A stretch of 64,000 nt of DNA from Phenylobacterium sp. J367. GTDB lineage: Bacteria > Pseudomonadota > Alphaproteobacteria > Caulobacterales > Caulobacteraceae. How positions within the stretch are numbered: position 1 is the first letter of the stretch; the number at the start of each line of letters is the position of its first letter. The notes beneath the pieces were generated by a model. The model was not told the DNA's origin, ran no database searches, and saw only the letters and a list, made by a program, of their open reading frames with translations. The stretch covers positions 2,418,001-2,482,000 of the forward strand of contig NZ_JAJONA010000001.1 of the NCBI RefSeq assembly GCF_024699985.1. The letters run 5' to 3'. Below are positions 51,672 through 62,266 of this stretch, piece by piece. Made by a program: the position numbers and the translations under genes.

Positions 51672-53588
51672 CTAGCCGGCGCGGCGGGAGGCGTCATCCG
51701 GCAGGGGCACGCAGATCTCGCAGAGCACGCCGCCCGGCGCGAACTCCAGCCGGGCCCTGCCGCCGAGCTCGCGGGGGAGGCCGCGCTCGATCAGCCGGCT
51801 GCCGAAGCCCTGACGGGTCGGCGGAACGACGGGCGGCCCGCCCCGCTCCTGCCAGACGAGCTGCAGGGCGCCGTCCTCCCGCTCCCAGCGCACCGCCACA
51901 CGGCCCTCCGCCACGGAGAGGGCGCCGTACTTCGCGGCGTTGGTGCCCAGTTCGTGCAGCGCCATGGCGAGGGAGAGCGCCGCGCCCGGCGGCAAGTTGA
52001 GGTTGGGACCCTCGACCTCGAAGCTGTCCGCCCCGAACGACTGGACGACGCCCGCCACGATCTCGGCCACCTCGGCGCCTTCCCAGGTGCGGCGGGTCAG
52101 GACGTCGTGGGCCCGCGACAGGGCCATGAGCCGGCTCTCGAATCCGCTCCTCGCCTGGGCGACGGACGGGGCGTTGCGCAGGGTCTGGCCGGCGATCGAC
52201 TGGACGGCGGCCAGGGTGTTCTTCACCCGGTGGTTCAGCTCGTTGATGAGCAGCCGCTGGCGCGCCTCGTCGCGCTTGCGGTCGGTGATGTCGGTCTGCA
52301 CCGACAGCAGCCGCACCGCCCGGCCCGCCGCGTCGGCGTCGATCCGCCCGCGGTTGTGGATCCACCGCACCTCGCCGTCCGACGGCCTGACGATCCGGTA
52401 CTCCCGGTCGAACGGGCCGGTGCGCGCCCGGTCTTCCTGGAACCAGCGCGCCACCTGGTCGCGGTCCTCCGCATGGATGCGGGTGAGCCAGTCGTCGGTA
52501 TAGGCGCTGGTGTCGCCGGCCGCCTCCGAAAGGCCCTGGAGCTCGAGATATTCCGCGGAGCGGTGGATGCGGCCGGAGACCATGTCCCAGTCGAAGGATC
52601 CGACGCCGCCCGCCGCCTGGACCATCCGCAGGCGCTCCTCGTTCTCGCGCAGGCGGTTCTCGGCGCGCGCCCGCTGCACCGCGCCCCAGGTCCGCTCGAC
52701 CACCTCCTGGGCCATCGCCTCGTCGTCGTCCGTCCACGCGTGAGGGGCGGCCATGTTCACGGACAGCAGGGCGACGAGCCGGCCGGCCTTGACGAGCGGG
52801 ATGCCCAGCACGGCGCGGATGCCGATCGCGGCGAAGTTGGCGGCCTGGCCGGCGGTGATCGGATCGGTCTCGACATCGTCCACCCGCAGGACCCGGTTGG
52901 CGCGGACGCAGTCGGCCAGTCCCTGACCGAAGTCCTCGAGCCGGTAACGGCCGCCGATGGGCCCAAGATCGCCCTGCGCCCAGTCGTCCTCGATGGTCAG
53001 CCAGCTCTCGTCGGCCTCCATCTCGGCGAACCCCACGCGACCGGCGCTGAGGACCTCGCCCAGCAATCGGGTGGCGGCGCCCTTGATCTCGCCGGGGGCG
53101 GTCAGCGGCCGCAGCCGCTCGCCGAGCGCCAGCTGGAACTTCAGGCGGCGCTCGCCCACCACCTTGGCGGTGGTCTCGGTGCAGGCGCAGAACATGCCGC
53201 CGACGCCGCCGCTCTCGCCACGGACCGGGCTGTAGGAGAAGGTCCACCAGGTGTCTTCCCAATAGCCGTGGCGGAACATGCGGAGGTAGAGGTCCTCGGA
53301 CCAGGTGGCCTCGCCGGAAAGCGCCGTCTCGATCAGCGGCAGGATGTCGGTCCAGATGTCGGCCCAGATGTCGGCGAAGGGGCGGCCGAGCGCGTCCGGA
53401 TGCTTGTCGCCGAGGATCACGGCGTAGGCGTCGTTGTAGATGAAGCCGAGGTCGGGGCCCCAGGCCACGAACATCGGGTGGCCGGAGTTGAGCAGGATCG
53501 AGACCGTGGTGCGCAGGGATTGCGGCCAGGTCTCCGGCGGGCCCAGCGATGACGTCGACCAGTCATGGGCGCGCATCCGCTCGCCCAT
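51672..53588 (-). CDS. HWE-family sensor histidine kinase (PAS-GAF-PAS)
   Basis: 638 residues, unbroken, no membrane helix. A PAS domain (FVAWGPDLGFIYNDAYAVIL) is followed by a GAF domain (RVDDVETDPITAGQ; GIRAVLGIPLVKAGRLVALL), a second PAS (GGVGSFDWDMVSGRIHRSAE; YRIVRPSDGEVRWIHNRGRI), then the HWE core INELNHRVKNTLAAVQSIAG, MALHELGTNAAKYGALS and RQGFGSRLIERGLPRELGG. GAF/PAS could bind a bilin or flavin, but no chromophore Cys is evident. No response regulator is adjacent. Confidence 0.9.
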   Translation of the reverse strand: MGERMRAHDWSTSSLGPPETWPQSLRTTVSILLNSGHPMFVAWGPDLGFIYNDAYAVILGDKHPDALGRPFADIWADIWTDILPLIETALSGEATWSEDLYLRMFRHGYWEDTWWTFSYSPVRGESGGVGGMFCACTETTAKVVGERRLKFQLALGERLRPLTAPGEIKGAATRLLGEVLSAGRVGFAEMEADESWLTIEDDWAQGDLGPIGGRYRLEDFGQGLADCVRANRVLRVDDVETDPITAGQAANFAAIGIRAVLGIPLVKAGRLVALLSVNMAAPHAWTDDDEAMAQEVVERTWGAVQRARAENRLRENEERLRMVQAAGGVGSFDWDMVSGRIHRSAEYLELQGLSEAAGDTSAYTDDWLTRIHAEDRDQVARWFQEDRARTGPFDREYRIVRPSDGEVRWIHNRGRIDADAAGRAVRLLSVQTDITDRKRDEARQRLLINELNHRVKNTLAAVQSIAGQTLRNAPSVAQARSGFESRLMALSRAHDVLTRRTWEGAEVAEIVAGVVQSFGADSFEVEGPNLNLPPGAALSLAMALHELGTNAAKYGALSVAEGRVAVRWEREDGALQLVWQERGGPPVVPPTRQGFGSRLIERGLPRELGGRARLEFAPGGVLCEICVPLPDDASRRAG

Positions 53589-53699
53589 CTCGCCTCCGCC
53601 CAGAAGGAACTTGTGGCGCGGACTACTCAGCTTTTCCCTCCGCCCTCCGCTCTTTTGACCGAACGCTCCAGCCAGCCAAACGGAACGGCGCGAGGGCCG

Positions 53700-55003
53700 C
53701 TAGGGTTGCTCGCCGAAGACCCGGGCGAAGATCCGGTCCACGTTCTTGAAGTGGTAGCCCAGGTCGAAGAGCTGTTCGAGCTCCGCGTCGGACAGGGTGA
53801 TCTCCGGGTCGGCCTTCAGGAAGTCGAGGAAGTTCCCCTCGCCGCGCCAGACCTTCATGGCGTTGCGCTGGACCGCCGCATAGCTCGCCTCGCGGGAGAG
53901 GCCCTTTTGGGTCAGGCCCAGGAGCACGCGCTGGGAGTGAACCAGGCCGCCGAGGCGGTCGAGGTTCTTCTGCATGTTCTCCGGATAGATCAGCAGGCGG
54001 TCGACGACGTTCGCCAGGCGGCGGAGCGCGAAGTCGAGGTGCACGGTGGCGTCGGGGCAGATGCCGCGCTCCACCGAGGAGTGGCTGATGTCCCGCTCGT
54101 GCCAGAGCGCCACGTTCTCCATGGCCGGTGTTACGGCGGAGCGGACCAGGCGGGCGAGGCCGGTCAGGTTCTCGGTGAGGATCGGATTGCGCTTGTGCGG
54201 CATGGCCGACGAGCCCTTCTGACCGACGTCGAAGAACTCCTCGGCCTCGAGGACCTCGGTCCGCTGCAGGTGGCGGATCTCGACGGCCAGGCGCTCGACG
54301 GACGAGGCGACGACGGCCAGCGCCGCGAAATAGGCCGCGTGGCGGTCGCGCGGGATCACCTGGGTCGAGACCGGCTCGACGGCCAGGCCCATCTGGGCGG
54401 CGACGTACTCCTCCACCTCGGGCGCGACGTTGGCGAAGGTGCCGACCGCGCCGGAGATCGCGCAGGTGGCGATCTCGAACTTCGCCATGGCCAGCCGCTC
54501 CTTGGCGCGCTGGAACTCGGCGTAGTGGCCGGCGAGCTTGATGCCGAAGGTGGTGGGCTCGGCGTGGATCCGTGGCTGCGGCCGACGGTGGGGGTGAGCT
54601 TGTGCTCGAAGGCGCGCTTCTTCAGGGCGGCCAGCACCAGGTCGACGTCCTCCAGCAGGAAGTCGGTGGCGCGGACGAGCTGGACGGCCAGGGTGGTGTC
54701 GTTGACGTCCGAGGACGTCATGCCCTGGTGGAGGAAGCGGGCCTCGGGACCGACGATCTCGGTGACATGGGTCAGGAAGGCGATGACGTCGTGCTTCACC
54801 TCGCGCTCGATGGCGTCGATGCGGTCGACGTTCCAGATGGCGTCGCGGCCCTTCTCCCAGATGACCCGGGCGGCTTCCTTCGGGATCACCCCCAGCTCGG
54901 CCATCTTGTCGGCGGCGTGGGCCTCGATCTCGAACATGATCTTGAAGCGCGTCTGGGGGTCCCAGATGCGGGCGGCCTCGGGGCGGGCGTAACGGGGGAT
55001 CAT
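53700..55003 (-). CDS. purB: Adenylosuccinate lyase
   Basis: 434 residues after restoring one missing base near 54573, which rejoins TVGRSHGIHAEPTTFGIKLA. FLHQGMTSSDVNDTTLAVQL and the signature FDVGQKGSSAMPHKRNPILT (catalytic Ser loop) are clear. It acts twice in purine synthesis: SAICAR to AICAR and adenylosuccinate to AMP. The break falls in the middle of a conserved motif of an essential-type gene, so it is probably a sequence error. Confidence 0.95.
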
Positions 55004-55139
55004 GGGGGCGGGATATCCCGGCGGGGGGGCGGAAAGTCAAACCTCCGAGGCAAAAAAGTGCGGCCGGCGCGCCGGGCCGCGCGCTGGCTCCGGGGGACGT
55101 CCAGGTCGGTCAGGGCCGCGTCCCGGCCGCGTCCCGGCC

Positions 55140-55766
55140 TCAGGGGATCGTGGGGTCGAAGCCCGGCGCGGCCGAGGGGCGGGCGCGCAGGCGGTCGGTC
55201 CAGGCGTCGAGGGCGGGCGTCGGCGGGTGGGCGATGGGGGTCAGCCGCCAGCGCTGGACGGAGAGGCCAAGGACGATGTCGGCGAGGGTGAAGGTCTCGC
55301 CCGCCACATAGGCGCCGGTGCGGACGACCTGGGCCTCGAGCATGAGGATGTGGGCGGTCCAGTCGAGGGCGCTCTTCGCGACGCCTTCGGGGTCGGCCTG
55401 GTGCGGCCGGCTGTTGCGGACAAGCGCCAGGAAGGCCGGGCCCCAGGCGCGGTTCAGCTCGGTCGCCTGCCAGTCCATCCAGCGCTCCACCTCGGCGCGG
55501 GCGAAGGGGGACGCGGGCAGGAGGTCGTCGCGGCCGGCGATATTGGCGAAGTAGCGGGCGATGGCGTTGCTCTCCCAGAGCACGCCCTCGTCGGCGATGA
55601 CCACGGGGACGAGGCCGTTGGGGTTCAGCGCCAGGAAGGCCGGCTCCCGCGACGAGCGCTCGCCGGCCCACTCCGGCTCCTGGACGAAGGGGAGGGCGCA
55701 CTCGTGCGCGGTCCACAGCACCTTGCGGACGTTGAGCGAGGAGGTGCGGCCGAGGATGCGGAGCAT
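55140..55766 (-). CDS. Glutathione S-transferase family protein
   Basis: 208 residues: MLRILGRTSSLNVRKVLWTA, FLALNPNGLVPVVIADEGVL, WESNAIARYF (the Glu-Ser glutathione-binding pair) and a helical C-terminal domain with AGETFTLADIVLGLSVQRW. Intact. It probably uses or binds glutathione in detoxification. Unlinked to the second GST at 61621. Confidence 0.88.
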   Translation of the reverse strand: MLRILGRTSSLNVRKVLWTAHECALPFVQEPEWAGERSSREPAFLALNPNGLVPVVIADEGVLWESNAIARYFANIAGRDDLLPASPFARAEVERWMDWQATELNRAWGPAFLALVRNSRPHQADPEGVAKSALDWTAHILMLEAQVVRTGAYVAGETFTLADIVLGLSVQRWRLTPIAHPPTPALDAWTDRLRARPSAAPGFDPTIP

Positions 55767-55827
55767 TTGATCAGTATAGGTCCACGAACCAGCCGAACCA
55801 CACGAACGAGCTCGAAGGTTTCCCGTC

Positions 55828-57315
55828 CTAGGCCTGGGCCTTCGCTCGGGCGATGTCGCGCGGCAGGGTGATCGCGGCCAGCAGGTAGTGGATGCCCGCC
55901 CAGGCGTAGATCAGCAGGTTGGAGACGATGCCGGAGCGGGTCGCGCCGGCCATGGTCTCCCGGCACGCGGAGTCGAGCGCCGCGGGGCCGCCCTCGGGAC
56001 CGATGCCGCCCGGGCAGGCGGCGTTGAAGTCGCCGGCGTTGCCCGCGGCCGCCCACGCATGCTGGGCGAACATGTCGATGCACCAGCCGGTGAAGGGCGG
56101 GCCGAAGCCCAGGGCGATCAGGTTCAGCACGAAGAACAGCAGAGCCACGGCGGTGGCCCGCATGCGCACGTCCATGACGTTCTGGATCACCCCGAACGTC
56201 GGGCCGAGGTAGGTGTAGTGCAGGATGCCGGGCACCAGCAGGATCGCCCAGGCGAGCTGATAGCTGTCGCGCGTATAGGCGAAGATGTAGATCGGCGTGG
56301 CCAGCAGCAGGCCGATGGCCGGAACGAGGGCGTACCAGCGCACCGATCGCTTGCTCGCCCAGTCGGTGAGGTAGCCGCCCAAGAGGGTGCCGATGCCGTT
56401 GGAGAAGCCGGCGATCAGGCCGATGGCCAGGCCGACGACGGCGAGGCCCAGGCCGAACTCGCGGATGAAGTAGGGCGGCACGTACTGGCCGGTGCCGTAG
56501 CCCGCGAAGCTGGCGATGGTGATGCCGGCCGCCATGTGGAACATGCCCCAGGTGCCGAACAGGCGCCGGGCGACCTGCAGCATGGACGGGGTCTTCTCGG
56601 GCGGCGCGGCGTCGGGGGCGCCGGCTTCGGACGCCTCGCGGCCCAGCGCCCCGGGGGTCTCGTCGACGGCGATCCCGGTCTCGGCGGCGACGGCCTGGCG
56701 CTCGCTCCAGCCGCGGGGCGGCTCCTTGACGAAGACCTTGATGGCGATCGCCACCAGGATGCCGGGCAGGCCCACCAGCATGAAGGCCGCCTGCCAGGAG
56801 ACGTTCTGGGCGATCCAGCCGCCGGCGATGGCTCCGAACATGGTGCCGAAGGGGATGCCCAGCGAATAGATCGACAGCGCCGAGGCGCGCTTCTTGGGCT
56901 CGAAATAGTCGCTGATCAGCGAGTGGGCCGGCGGGGAGAGGCCCGCCTCGCCGACGCCGACGCCCACCCGGTAGAGCAGCAGCTGCAGGAAGCTGGTGGC
57001 CGTGCCGCAGAGCGCGGTGAAGCCCGACCAGACGACGATGGCGATGGCGATGATGTTGACCCGGCTCTTGCGCTCCGCGAGCCGGGCGATGGGGATGCCG
57101 AGCGCGGTGTAGAGCAGGGCGAAGGCCAGGCCGCCCAGCCAGCCGAGCTGGGTGTCGGTGAGCTTCAGGTCCTCCTTGATGGCCTGGCCGATGGTCGAGA
57201 TGATCGTGCGGTCGATGAAGTTGAAGGTGTAGGCGACCACCAGCAGCGCCAGCACCGTCCCCTTGTACCCGTCGGTGAAGGCGGGCGCGGAGCCCCGGTC
57301 GTTGGCGGCGCTCAT
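55828..57315 (-). CDS. Spinster-type MFS transporter (copy 2)
   Basis: 495 residues, 12 predicted helices, unbroken. FNFIDRTIISTIGQAIKEDL, GIPIARLAERKSRVN, RVGVGVGEAGLSPPAHSLIS and AAFMLVGLPGILVAIAIK. The central loop is longer than in the other two (ETGIAVDETPGALGREAS). The loop before the last helix holds AACPGGIGPEGGPAALDSAC, a Cys pair. The start is at MSAANDRGS (57315). The substrate is unknown. Confidence 0.9.
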   Translation of the reverse strand: MSAANDRGSAPAFTDGYKGTVLALLVVAYTFNFIDRTIISTIGQAIKEDLKLTDTQLGWLGGLAFALLYTALGIPIARLAERKSRVNIIAIAIVVWSGFTALCGTATSFLQLLLYRVGVGVGEAGLSPPAHSLISDYFEPKKRASALSIYSLGIPFGTMFGAIAGGWIAQNVSWQAAFMLVGLPGILVAIAIKVFVKEPPRGWSERQAVAAETGIAVDETPGALGREASEAGAPDAAPPEKTPSMLQVARRLFGTWGMFHMAAGITIASFAGYGTGQYVPPYFIREFGLGLAVVGLAIGLIAGFSNGIGTLLGGYLTDWASKRSVRWYALVPAIGLLLATPIYIFAYTRDSYQLAWAILLVPGILHYTYLGPTFGVIQNVMDVRMRATAVALLFFVLNLIALGFGPPFTGWCIDMFAQHAWAAAGNAGDFNAACPGGIGPEGGPAALDSACRETMAGATRSGIVSNLLIYAWAGIHYLLAAITLPRDIARAKAQA

Positions 57316-57493
57316 CGGCGTTCCTTCCCCGGTCTGGCGCGACCGCTCGTCGGCGGCCGCTGTGTCCTTGGGCGCGAGGTTGGGCCGGAACGGAGCCGAG
57401 GGGAAGGGGGCTGACGTAGGGGAGGCGCGCCGCCCGAATTTCGGCGGAATCGGCGGTGAACAGGCGGAGCCTTCGAAACCTGGAGATCCGACC

Positions 57494-57670
57494 GTGCGCG
57501 CAGTCCTCACCCTTCTGATCCTCGCGACCTCGCTGAGCGCCTGCGGGCACAACGTCGAGCAGCGGGCGGCGACGGGGGCGGCGGCCGGTCTGATCGTCGC
57601 CGGTCCGGTGGGCGCGGCGATCGGGGCCGGCGCCGGGGTGGTGGTCTCGAAGACCCAGGACAAGCGCTAG
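57494..57670 (+). CDS. Small glycine-zipper lipoprotein
   Basis: 58 residues. It starts at GTG 57494 after GGAGAT. RAVLTLLILATSLSACGHNV is a lipoprotein signal with lipobox LSAC; TGAAAGLIVAGPVGAAIGAG is a glycine-zipper membrane-interacting segment. It resembles small outer-membrane lipoproteins of alphaproteobacteria. The role is unknown; the dispersed repeat follows. Confidence 0.7.
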   Translation: MRAVLTLLILATSLSACGHNVEQRAATGAAAGLIVAGPVGAAIGAGAGVVVSKTQDKR

Positions 57671-57676
57671 ATCCAG

Positions 57677-57790
57677 TTGCTCCCCGTCGGGGGAGCTGTC
57701 CCGAAGGGACTGAGGGGGGTCAGAACCGCCGTCTGAGCGGACCCCCTCCACCGCGTTCCGCGGTCCCCCTCCCCCGATGGGGCAGGAATG
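57677..57790. repeat. GC-rich dispersed inverted repeat
   Basis: TTGCTCCCCGTCGGGGGAGC with GTCCCGAAGGGACTGAGGGG at one end, and CCCCCTCCCCCGATGGGGCA at the other. The type is often seen between genes in alphaproteobacteria. It lies directly beside the gene remnant at 57797-58024. Confidence 0.55.
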
Positions 57791-57796
57791 GCCCCG

Positions 57797-58024
57797 CTAG
57801 TCCAGCAGCTTCCGGTCGCCGTACTACCAGGCCCAGGGGACGCCGGTCTCGCAGCTCTTCACCGCGCGGACCTGGCCGCCCTCGATCACCGCCACCGCGA
57901 GGCCCTTGGCGCCGGTGTCGGTCATGACGGAACGCACGGTGGCGTCGAGGCTGTCCGGGGACCAGGCGGCGGCCGGACTGGGCAGGAGAAGAAGGGCGGC
58001 GAGCGCCAGCCAACGCAGGGACAT
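57797..58024 (-). pseudogene. Remnant of a secreted serine-hydrolase-like protein
   Basis: The N-terminal part is MSLRWLALAALLLLPSPAAA (signal peptide), followed by ATVRSVMTDTGAKGLAVAVI and EGGQVRAVKS, which resembles the start of class C beta-lactamase-type hydrolases. After about 66 residues it stops (PWAW, then TAG at 57824-57826), and the same frame continues YGDRKLLD before a second stop at 57797. No S-x-x-K core exists. It looks like an N-terminus fused to a C-terminal tail by deletion, next to a repeat. A genuine small secreted protein is the alternative. Confidence 0.45.
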
Positions 58025-58126
58025 GGGAACTCCGGGACTTGCCGCCCGGAGAAGCTCAGACGCCGGAGGGTTCGGCAAGAGCCCAGCCTGTCTCCGGCGG
58101 GGATCGGGAGGGCGGCGCCTGAACGC

Positions 58127-59883
58127 TCAGCCGGCGAAGGGCCGGTAGAGGTAGACCGGAGACGGCGAGGGCGGCGGGAGGGTGCTGCCGCCCAGCACCA
58201 GGAGGCCGTCGCCGAAGGGGCCCCAGGCGGGCTGCGAGCGCAGCCCCGCCGGGCGGACCGGGCCGTCGGCGGGCCGCCAGGTCTGGCCGTCCTCGGTGAG
58301 CCACATGTCGTCGAGCGGCTGGCCGGCCCCGTCGAGCCCGAGGCCCACGAACAGCGCATCGCCGAAGGTGAAGACCGCGGGACGCCGGCGGGGAGCCCAG
58401 GGCGCGGCGGCGCGCGGGAGCCAGTCGCCGTTGGACGCGCGCATGTAGACTGTGTTCACCGGACCGGCGACCGTCCGGCCGCCGATCAGCCAGAGATGGT
58501 TCTGGTAGCTGATGGCGGACGCTTCGGCGAACGGCGGCACGGCGCCGGCCCGCTCCTGTCCCCAGCCGTACTGCGGATTGTAGACATAGACGTCGCCGCC
58601 GAGGCCGAGGTCCTGGACCTCGCCGCCCATGACGAACAGGTCGCCCAGGTGGCTGGCCATGGCGTGGAAGGCGCGCTGGCGCCAGCCGGCCTGGGTGGAG
58701 GTCCAGGTGAAGCCGTCGGTGCTGGTCAGCACCTCCTGGTAGTCGAGCCGGGCCGTGCGCCGGCCGCCGGAGACCACCAGCGCGCCCTCGTGCAGGCAGG
58801 CCGCGGCGCCGGGGCGATAGGAGAACGGCGTGCCGAGCCCCGTCCAGGTGACGAGGTCGTCGGACCGGGCGACGGACGCCTGCGCGCTGGCGTTGAGGGC
58901 GAAGGCGGCGCCGCCCAGCGGCAGGACGGCGGGGGGCGCCGAGCCGGTCCACATCGTCGGACTCGCCCAGCCGGGTCCAGCCGGCGGGATAGGGATTGAA
59001 GGCGCAGACCTGGGGGTTGGCCCCGCCGGGCGCGACGCCGCCCAGCATCAGCAGGCGGCCGGCGGCGGTGCAGGCCGCGAACTCGGTCAGGCTGGGGCAG
59101 GGCGTGTCGAGCCGGGTCCAGGCGACGCCGTCGCGCGTCGTCCAGACGTCGGTGAGCGTGGCGCCCGCGCCGTCGCGGCCGCCGATCAGGTAGAGGGTGT
59201 CGCCGAGGGTGACCGCGCGGGCGCCGGCGCGCGGCGTCCAGGGCGCCGGCGCGGCGGTCCAGGTCGCGCCGTCGCGGCTGGCGAGCGTCTCGGCGCAGGG
59301 ACGCCGGTCGGCCGCGGCGCCCGCCCATCACCAGGATCTGGCCACTGAGCACGGCGACCGCGGCTTCGGCGCGGGCGGGGAAGGCGCCGGTGAGCTGGGT
59401 CCAGGTCGCCCCGTCGGCGCTGGCCCAGACGTCGGCGGCGAACTCGCGGGGGTTGGCGCCTTCGAGGATGCCGCCCATCACCACGAGCCGGCCGCCGAAG
59501 GCGACGGCCGCATGGCGCGAGCGCATGGCCCAGGGCGCGGCGGGCCCCGGCGTCCAGTTCGCGAGATCGGGGGAGCTGTAGACCAGCGAGCGGCCCGGGC
59601 CGTGGGCGCCACGGACGTAGCCGCCCAGCAGCCAGGCCCGGCCGGCGTGCACGGCGCCGGCGGCATAGGCGATATCCATCCAGGGCTGGGCCAGGCCGCG
59701 CCAGGTGAGGCTTCCGTCGTCGGAGACCGCCACGCCTTGGCCGCTCCAGAGGCCCAGGCGGCCGCCGAGCTGGCCGGCGACCGGGGCGTGCCCTTGCTGG
59801 GCCAGCACCGGGTCTTCGGCGATCACCGTCCAGGCGGCCGGGGCGGTCGACGCGACGGGCGTGACGAGGTCCTCGAGGCTCAT
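58127..59883 (-). CDS. Kelch-repeat (galactose-oxidase-type propeller) protein
   Basis: About 584 residues after removing two extra bases (near 59310 and 58955). The blades repeat the pattern LxVxGGR followed by W-x-x-(T/A): AFGGRLVVMGGILEGANPRE, VWASADGATWTQLTGAFPAR, LYLIGGRDGAGATLTDVWTT and LFVMGGEVQDLGLGGDVYVY. MSLEDLVTPVAS has no signal peptide. No catalytic site is recognised, so it is probably a binding propeller. Confidence 0.8.
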
Positions 59884-60072
59884 GGGTTCTCTCCCAACGG
59901 ATGCCGGCCGCATGCGCCAAGGAGGGCGACGCGGGACGGGACGCGGATCACGGGAAGCGAACTGAACTTGCGTCCGGACGGACGCGGACGGCGGACGGCC
60001 GTGTACGAGGACGCTACGCCCGGTTGAGGGGCGGCGGCAAGGTCGCGCGATGGTCGCCGCGGCGGAGCGCCC

Positions 60073-61519
60073 TCAGCTCACCGTGTCCTCGCGGATGGTG
60101 CGGCGCGCGATCCAGAAGCAGGCGAAGGCGACGATGCCGAAGGCGGCGGAGAGGATGAGGGCCCAGCGGACGCCCTCGCCCACGGCCGAGGCGCAGGTGG
60201 CCTTGGCCGCGTCGACCGCGGTCTTGCAGGCGCCGACGCTGAGACCGTCGGGGGCCAGGAAGACATTGGCCATCATGTCGGAGACGGCGCCCACCGCCAG
60301 CGGACCGAGGCCCAGGCCGATCAGGTTGATGATGAACAGCAGCAGCGCGGCGGCGGTGGCGCGCATGTGCGGCGGCACGATCGACTGGCCGGTGCCGTAG
60401 ACCGGGCCATACCAGAGCGTGCCCAGGAAGGCGTTGATCCCGAGCGTGCAGAGGCCGAGCGCGGCCGACTCGGTGGTGACCGCGAAGATGTAGATCGGGA
60501 TGGTGACCAGGCTGGCGATGGCCGGAGTGACCATGTAGGCGCGTAGGTCGTTGCGGCCATAACGGTCGGCGATCCAGCCGCCGGTCCAGGGCGCCGAGCG
60601 CGCCGGCGACGCCGGTGATGATGCCGAGCGCCGGGCCGAGGAAGCCGATCGGGCCGAGCTTCAGCCCGAGGAGGTTACCCCAGAACTCGGCGAGGCTGGC
60701 GATCTCGGCCACGTGGTTGCGCAGGAAGAAGGAGGCGGTGAACGGCGCGTGGCCGTAGCCGATGAAGGCCTTCACGGCGGCGGCGAAGGCGATGAACCAG
60801 AAGGTGTTCTTGGTGGCGAGGTAGCGCACCGTCTCGCCGAAGGTGGCCATGTTGCCGGCCACCTGGGCGGCGTGACGGGCCATGATCCGCCGCGGCTCCT
60901 TCAGGGTGAAGATCGCCAGGACCGCGAAGAGCAGGCCGGGGGCGCCGGCGACGAGGAAGGCGGTCCGCCAGCCGTACTGGTCAGCGATGATGCCGCCCAT
61001 CAAGAGGCCGAGCAGGGAGCCGATCGGCGTGCCCATGGAGTAGAAGGCCAGCGCCGAGGCGCGCTTCTCCTTCGGCACGTAGTCGACGATCAGGGAGTGG
61101 GCGGGCGGCGTGCAGCCGGCCTCGCCGACGCCGACGCCGATCCGGTAGGCGACGAGCTGGAAGAAGTTGCCGGCGGTGGCGCAGAGTGCGGTGAAGCCCG
61201 ACCACACGCCCACCGAGACCCCGATGATCACCGCCCGGTTGCTGCGCTCCGCGAGGCGGGCGATCGGGATGCCGAGCACGGTGTAGAAGACCGCGAAGGC
61301 CAGGCCGCTCATCAGGCCGAGCTGCCAGTCGGCGAGCTTCAGGTCCTCCTTGATGGGTTCGGCCAGGATGTTGATCACCTGGCGGTCGAGGAAGTTGACC
61401 ACATAGATGCCCAGCAGCAGCCACATGGCGTAGCGGGTGTAACCACGGCTGAACGGGGCGGCGTCGGCGGCGGCCGGGGCGACGTGGGGCTCGGCGTCAG
61501 GCGTCGCTGTGCTGGTCAT
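60073..61519 (-). CDS. Spinster-type MFS transporter (copy 3)
   Basis: About 481 residues after removing one extra base near 60592, which restores GAWTGGWIADRYGRNDLRAY. VVNFLDRQVINILAEPIKED, GIPIARLAERSNRAV, RIGVGVGEAGCTPPAHSLIV and WRTAFLVAGAPGLLFAVLAI match the spinster branch. The loop before the last helix has a Cys pair (GACKTAVDAAKATCASAVGE). MTSTATPD (61519) is the likely start. It is divergent from the GST gene. The substrate is unknown. Confidence 0.88.
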
Positions 61520-61620
61520 ACGGATCGCTTCCACCCTGTCCTTGATTGTTGGCTGCCACTAGACGGAAGCCCGGCGGGTTCGGCAATAGGGCTTCCCGAA
61601 GGTCAACTGGAGCTGGCGCG

Positions 61621-62253
61621 ATGGAACTGGTGATCGGCACGAAGGCGTGGTCGACCTGGTCGCTGAGGCCGTGGCTCGTGGCGAAGCGGGCGGGCGCGGA
61701 CTTCACGGAGACGCTGATCCCGCTGCGCCAGGCGGACAACCAGACCGAGGCCGAGATCCGTCCGCATAGCCCGAGCGGACTCGTTCCCGCGCTGAAGGTG
61801 GATGGCCTGACCATCGTCGACAGCCTGGCGATCTGCGAGTTCCTCGCCGAGCGGTATCCGCAGGCGAACCTGTGGCCGAAGGACGAGGGCGCAAGGGCGC
61901 TCTGCCGCGCGGCGGCGGCGGAGATGCACTCGGGCTTCGCCTCGCTGCGCGGCGAATGCCCCATGGACCTGGCGGCCGAGCCCAGGGCGGCGGAACTGTC
62001 CGAGGCGACGCACAAGAACATCCGGCGGATCGTGGCGCTGTGGCTGGAGCTGCTCGGCCGGCACGGCGGGCCATTCCTGGGCGGGACGGACTGGGGGATC
62101 GCCGACGCCTTCTACACGCCGGTCGCGACACGCTTCCGGACCTATGGCGTGAGGCTGTCGGACTACGGCGACGACGGCCGGGCGGGCGAGTACGCCGCGC
62201 GCCTGCTGGAGCAGCCGGAGTTCCTGGAGTGGGAGCGGGCCGCCAAGGCCTGA
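61621..62253 (+). CDS. Glutathione S-transferase family protein
   Basis: 210 residues: MELVIGTKAWSTWSLRPWLV, HSPSGLVPALKVDGLTIVDS, LAICEFLAERYPQANLWPKD and a helical C-terminal domain. SLAICEF replaces the usual ESxAI, as in the maleylacetoacetate isomerase-like and related GSTs. Intact. 13 bases separate it from the following DUF1697 gene, so they may be co-transcribed. Confidence 0.85.
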   Translation: MELVIGTKAWSTWSLRPWLVAKRAGADFTETLIPLRQADNQTEAEIRPHSPSGLVPALKVDGLTIVDSLAICEFLAERYPQANLWPKDEGARALCRAAAAEMHSGFASLRGECPMDLAAEPRAAELSEATHKNIRRIVALWLELLGRHGGPFLGGTDWGIADAFYTPVATRFRTYGVRLSDYGDDGRAGEYAARLLEQPEFLEWERAAKA

Positions 62254-62266
62254 AAGGGGGGCTCCG

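Noticed and set aside
50406..53552. A very long plus-strand open frame opposite the aldehyde dehydrogenase, YjbR-like protein and HWE kinase
   Set aside because: It is antisense to three genes with clear family motifs; long antisense frames are expected at this GC content.
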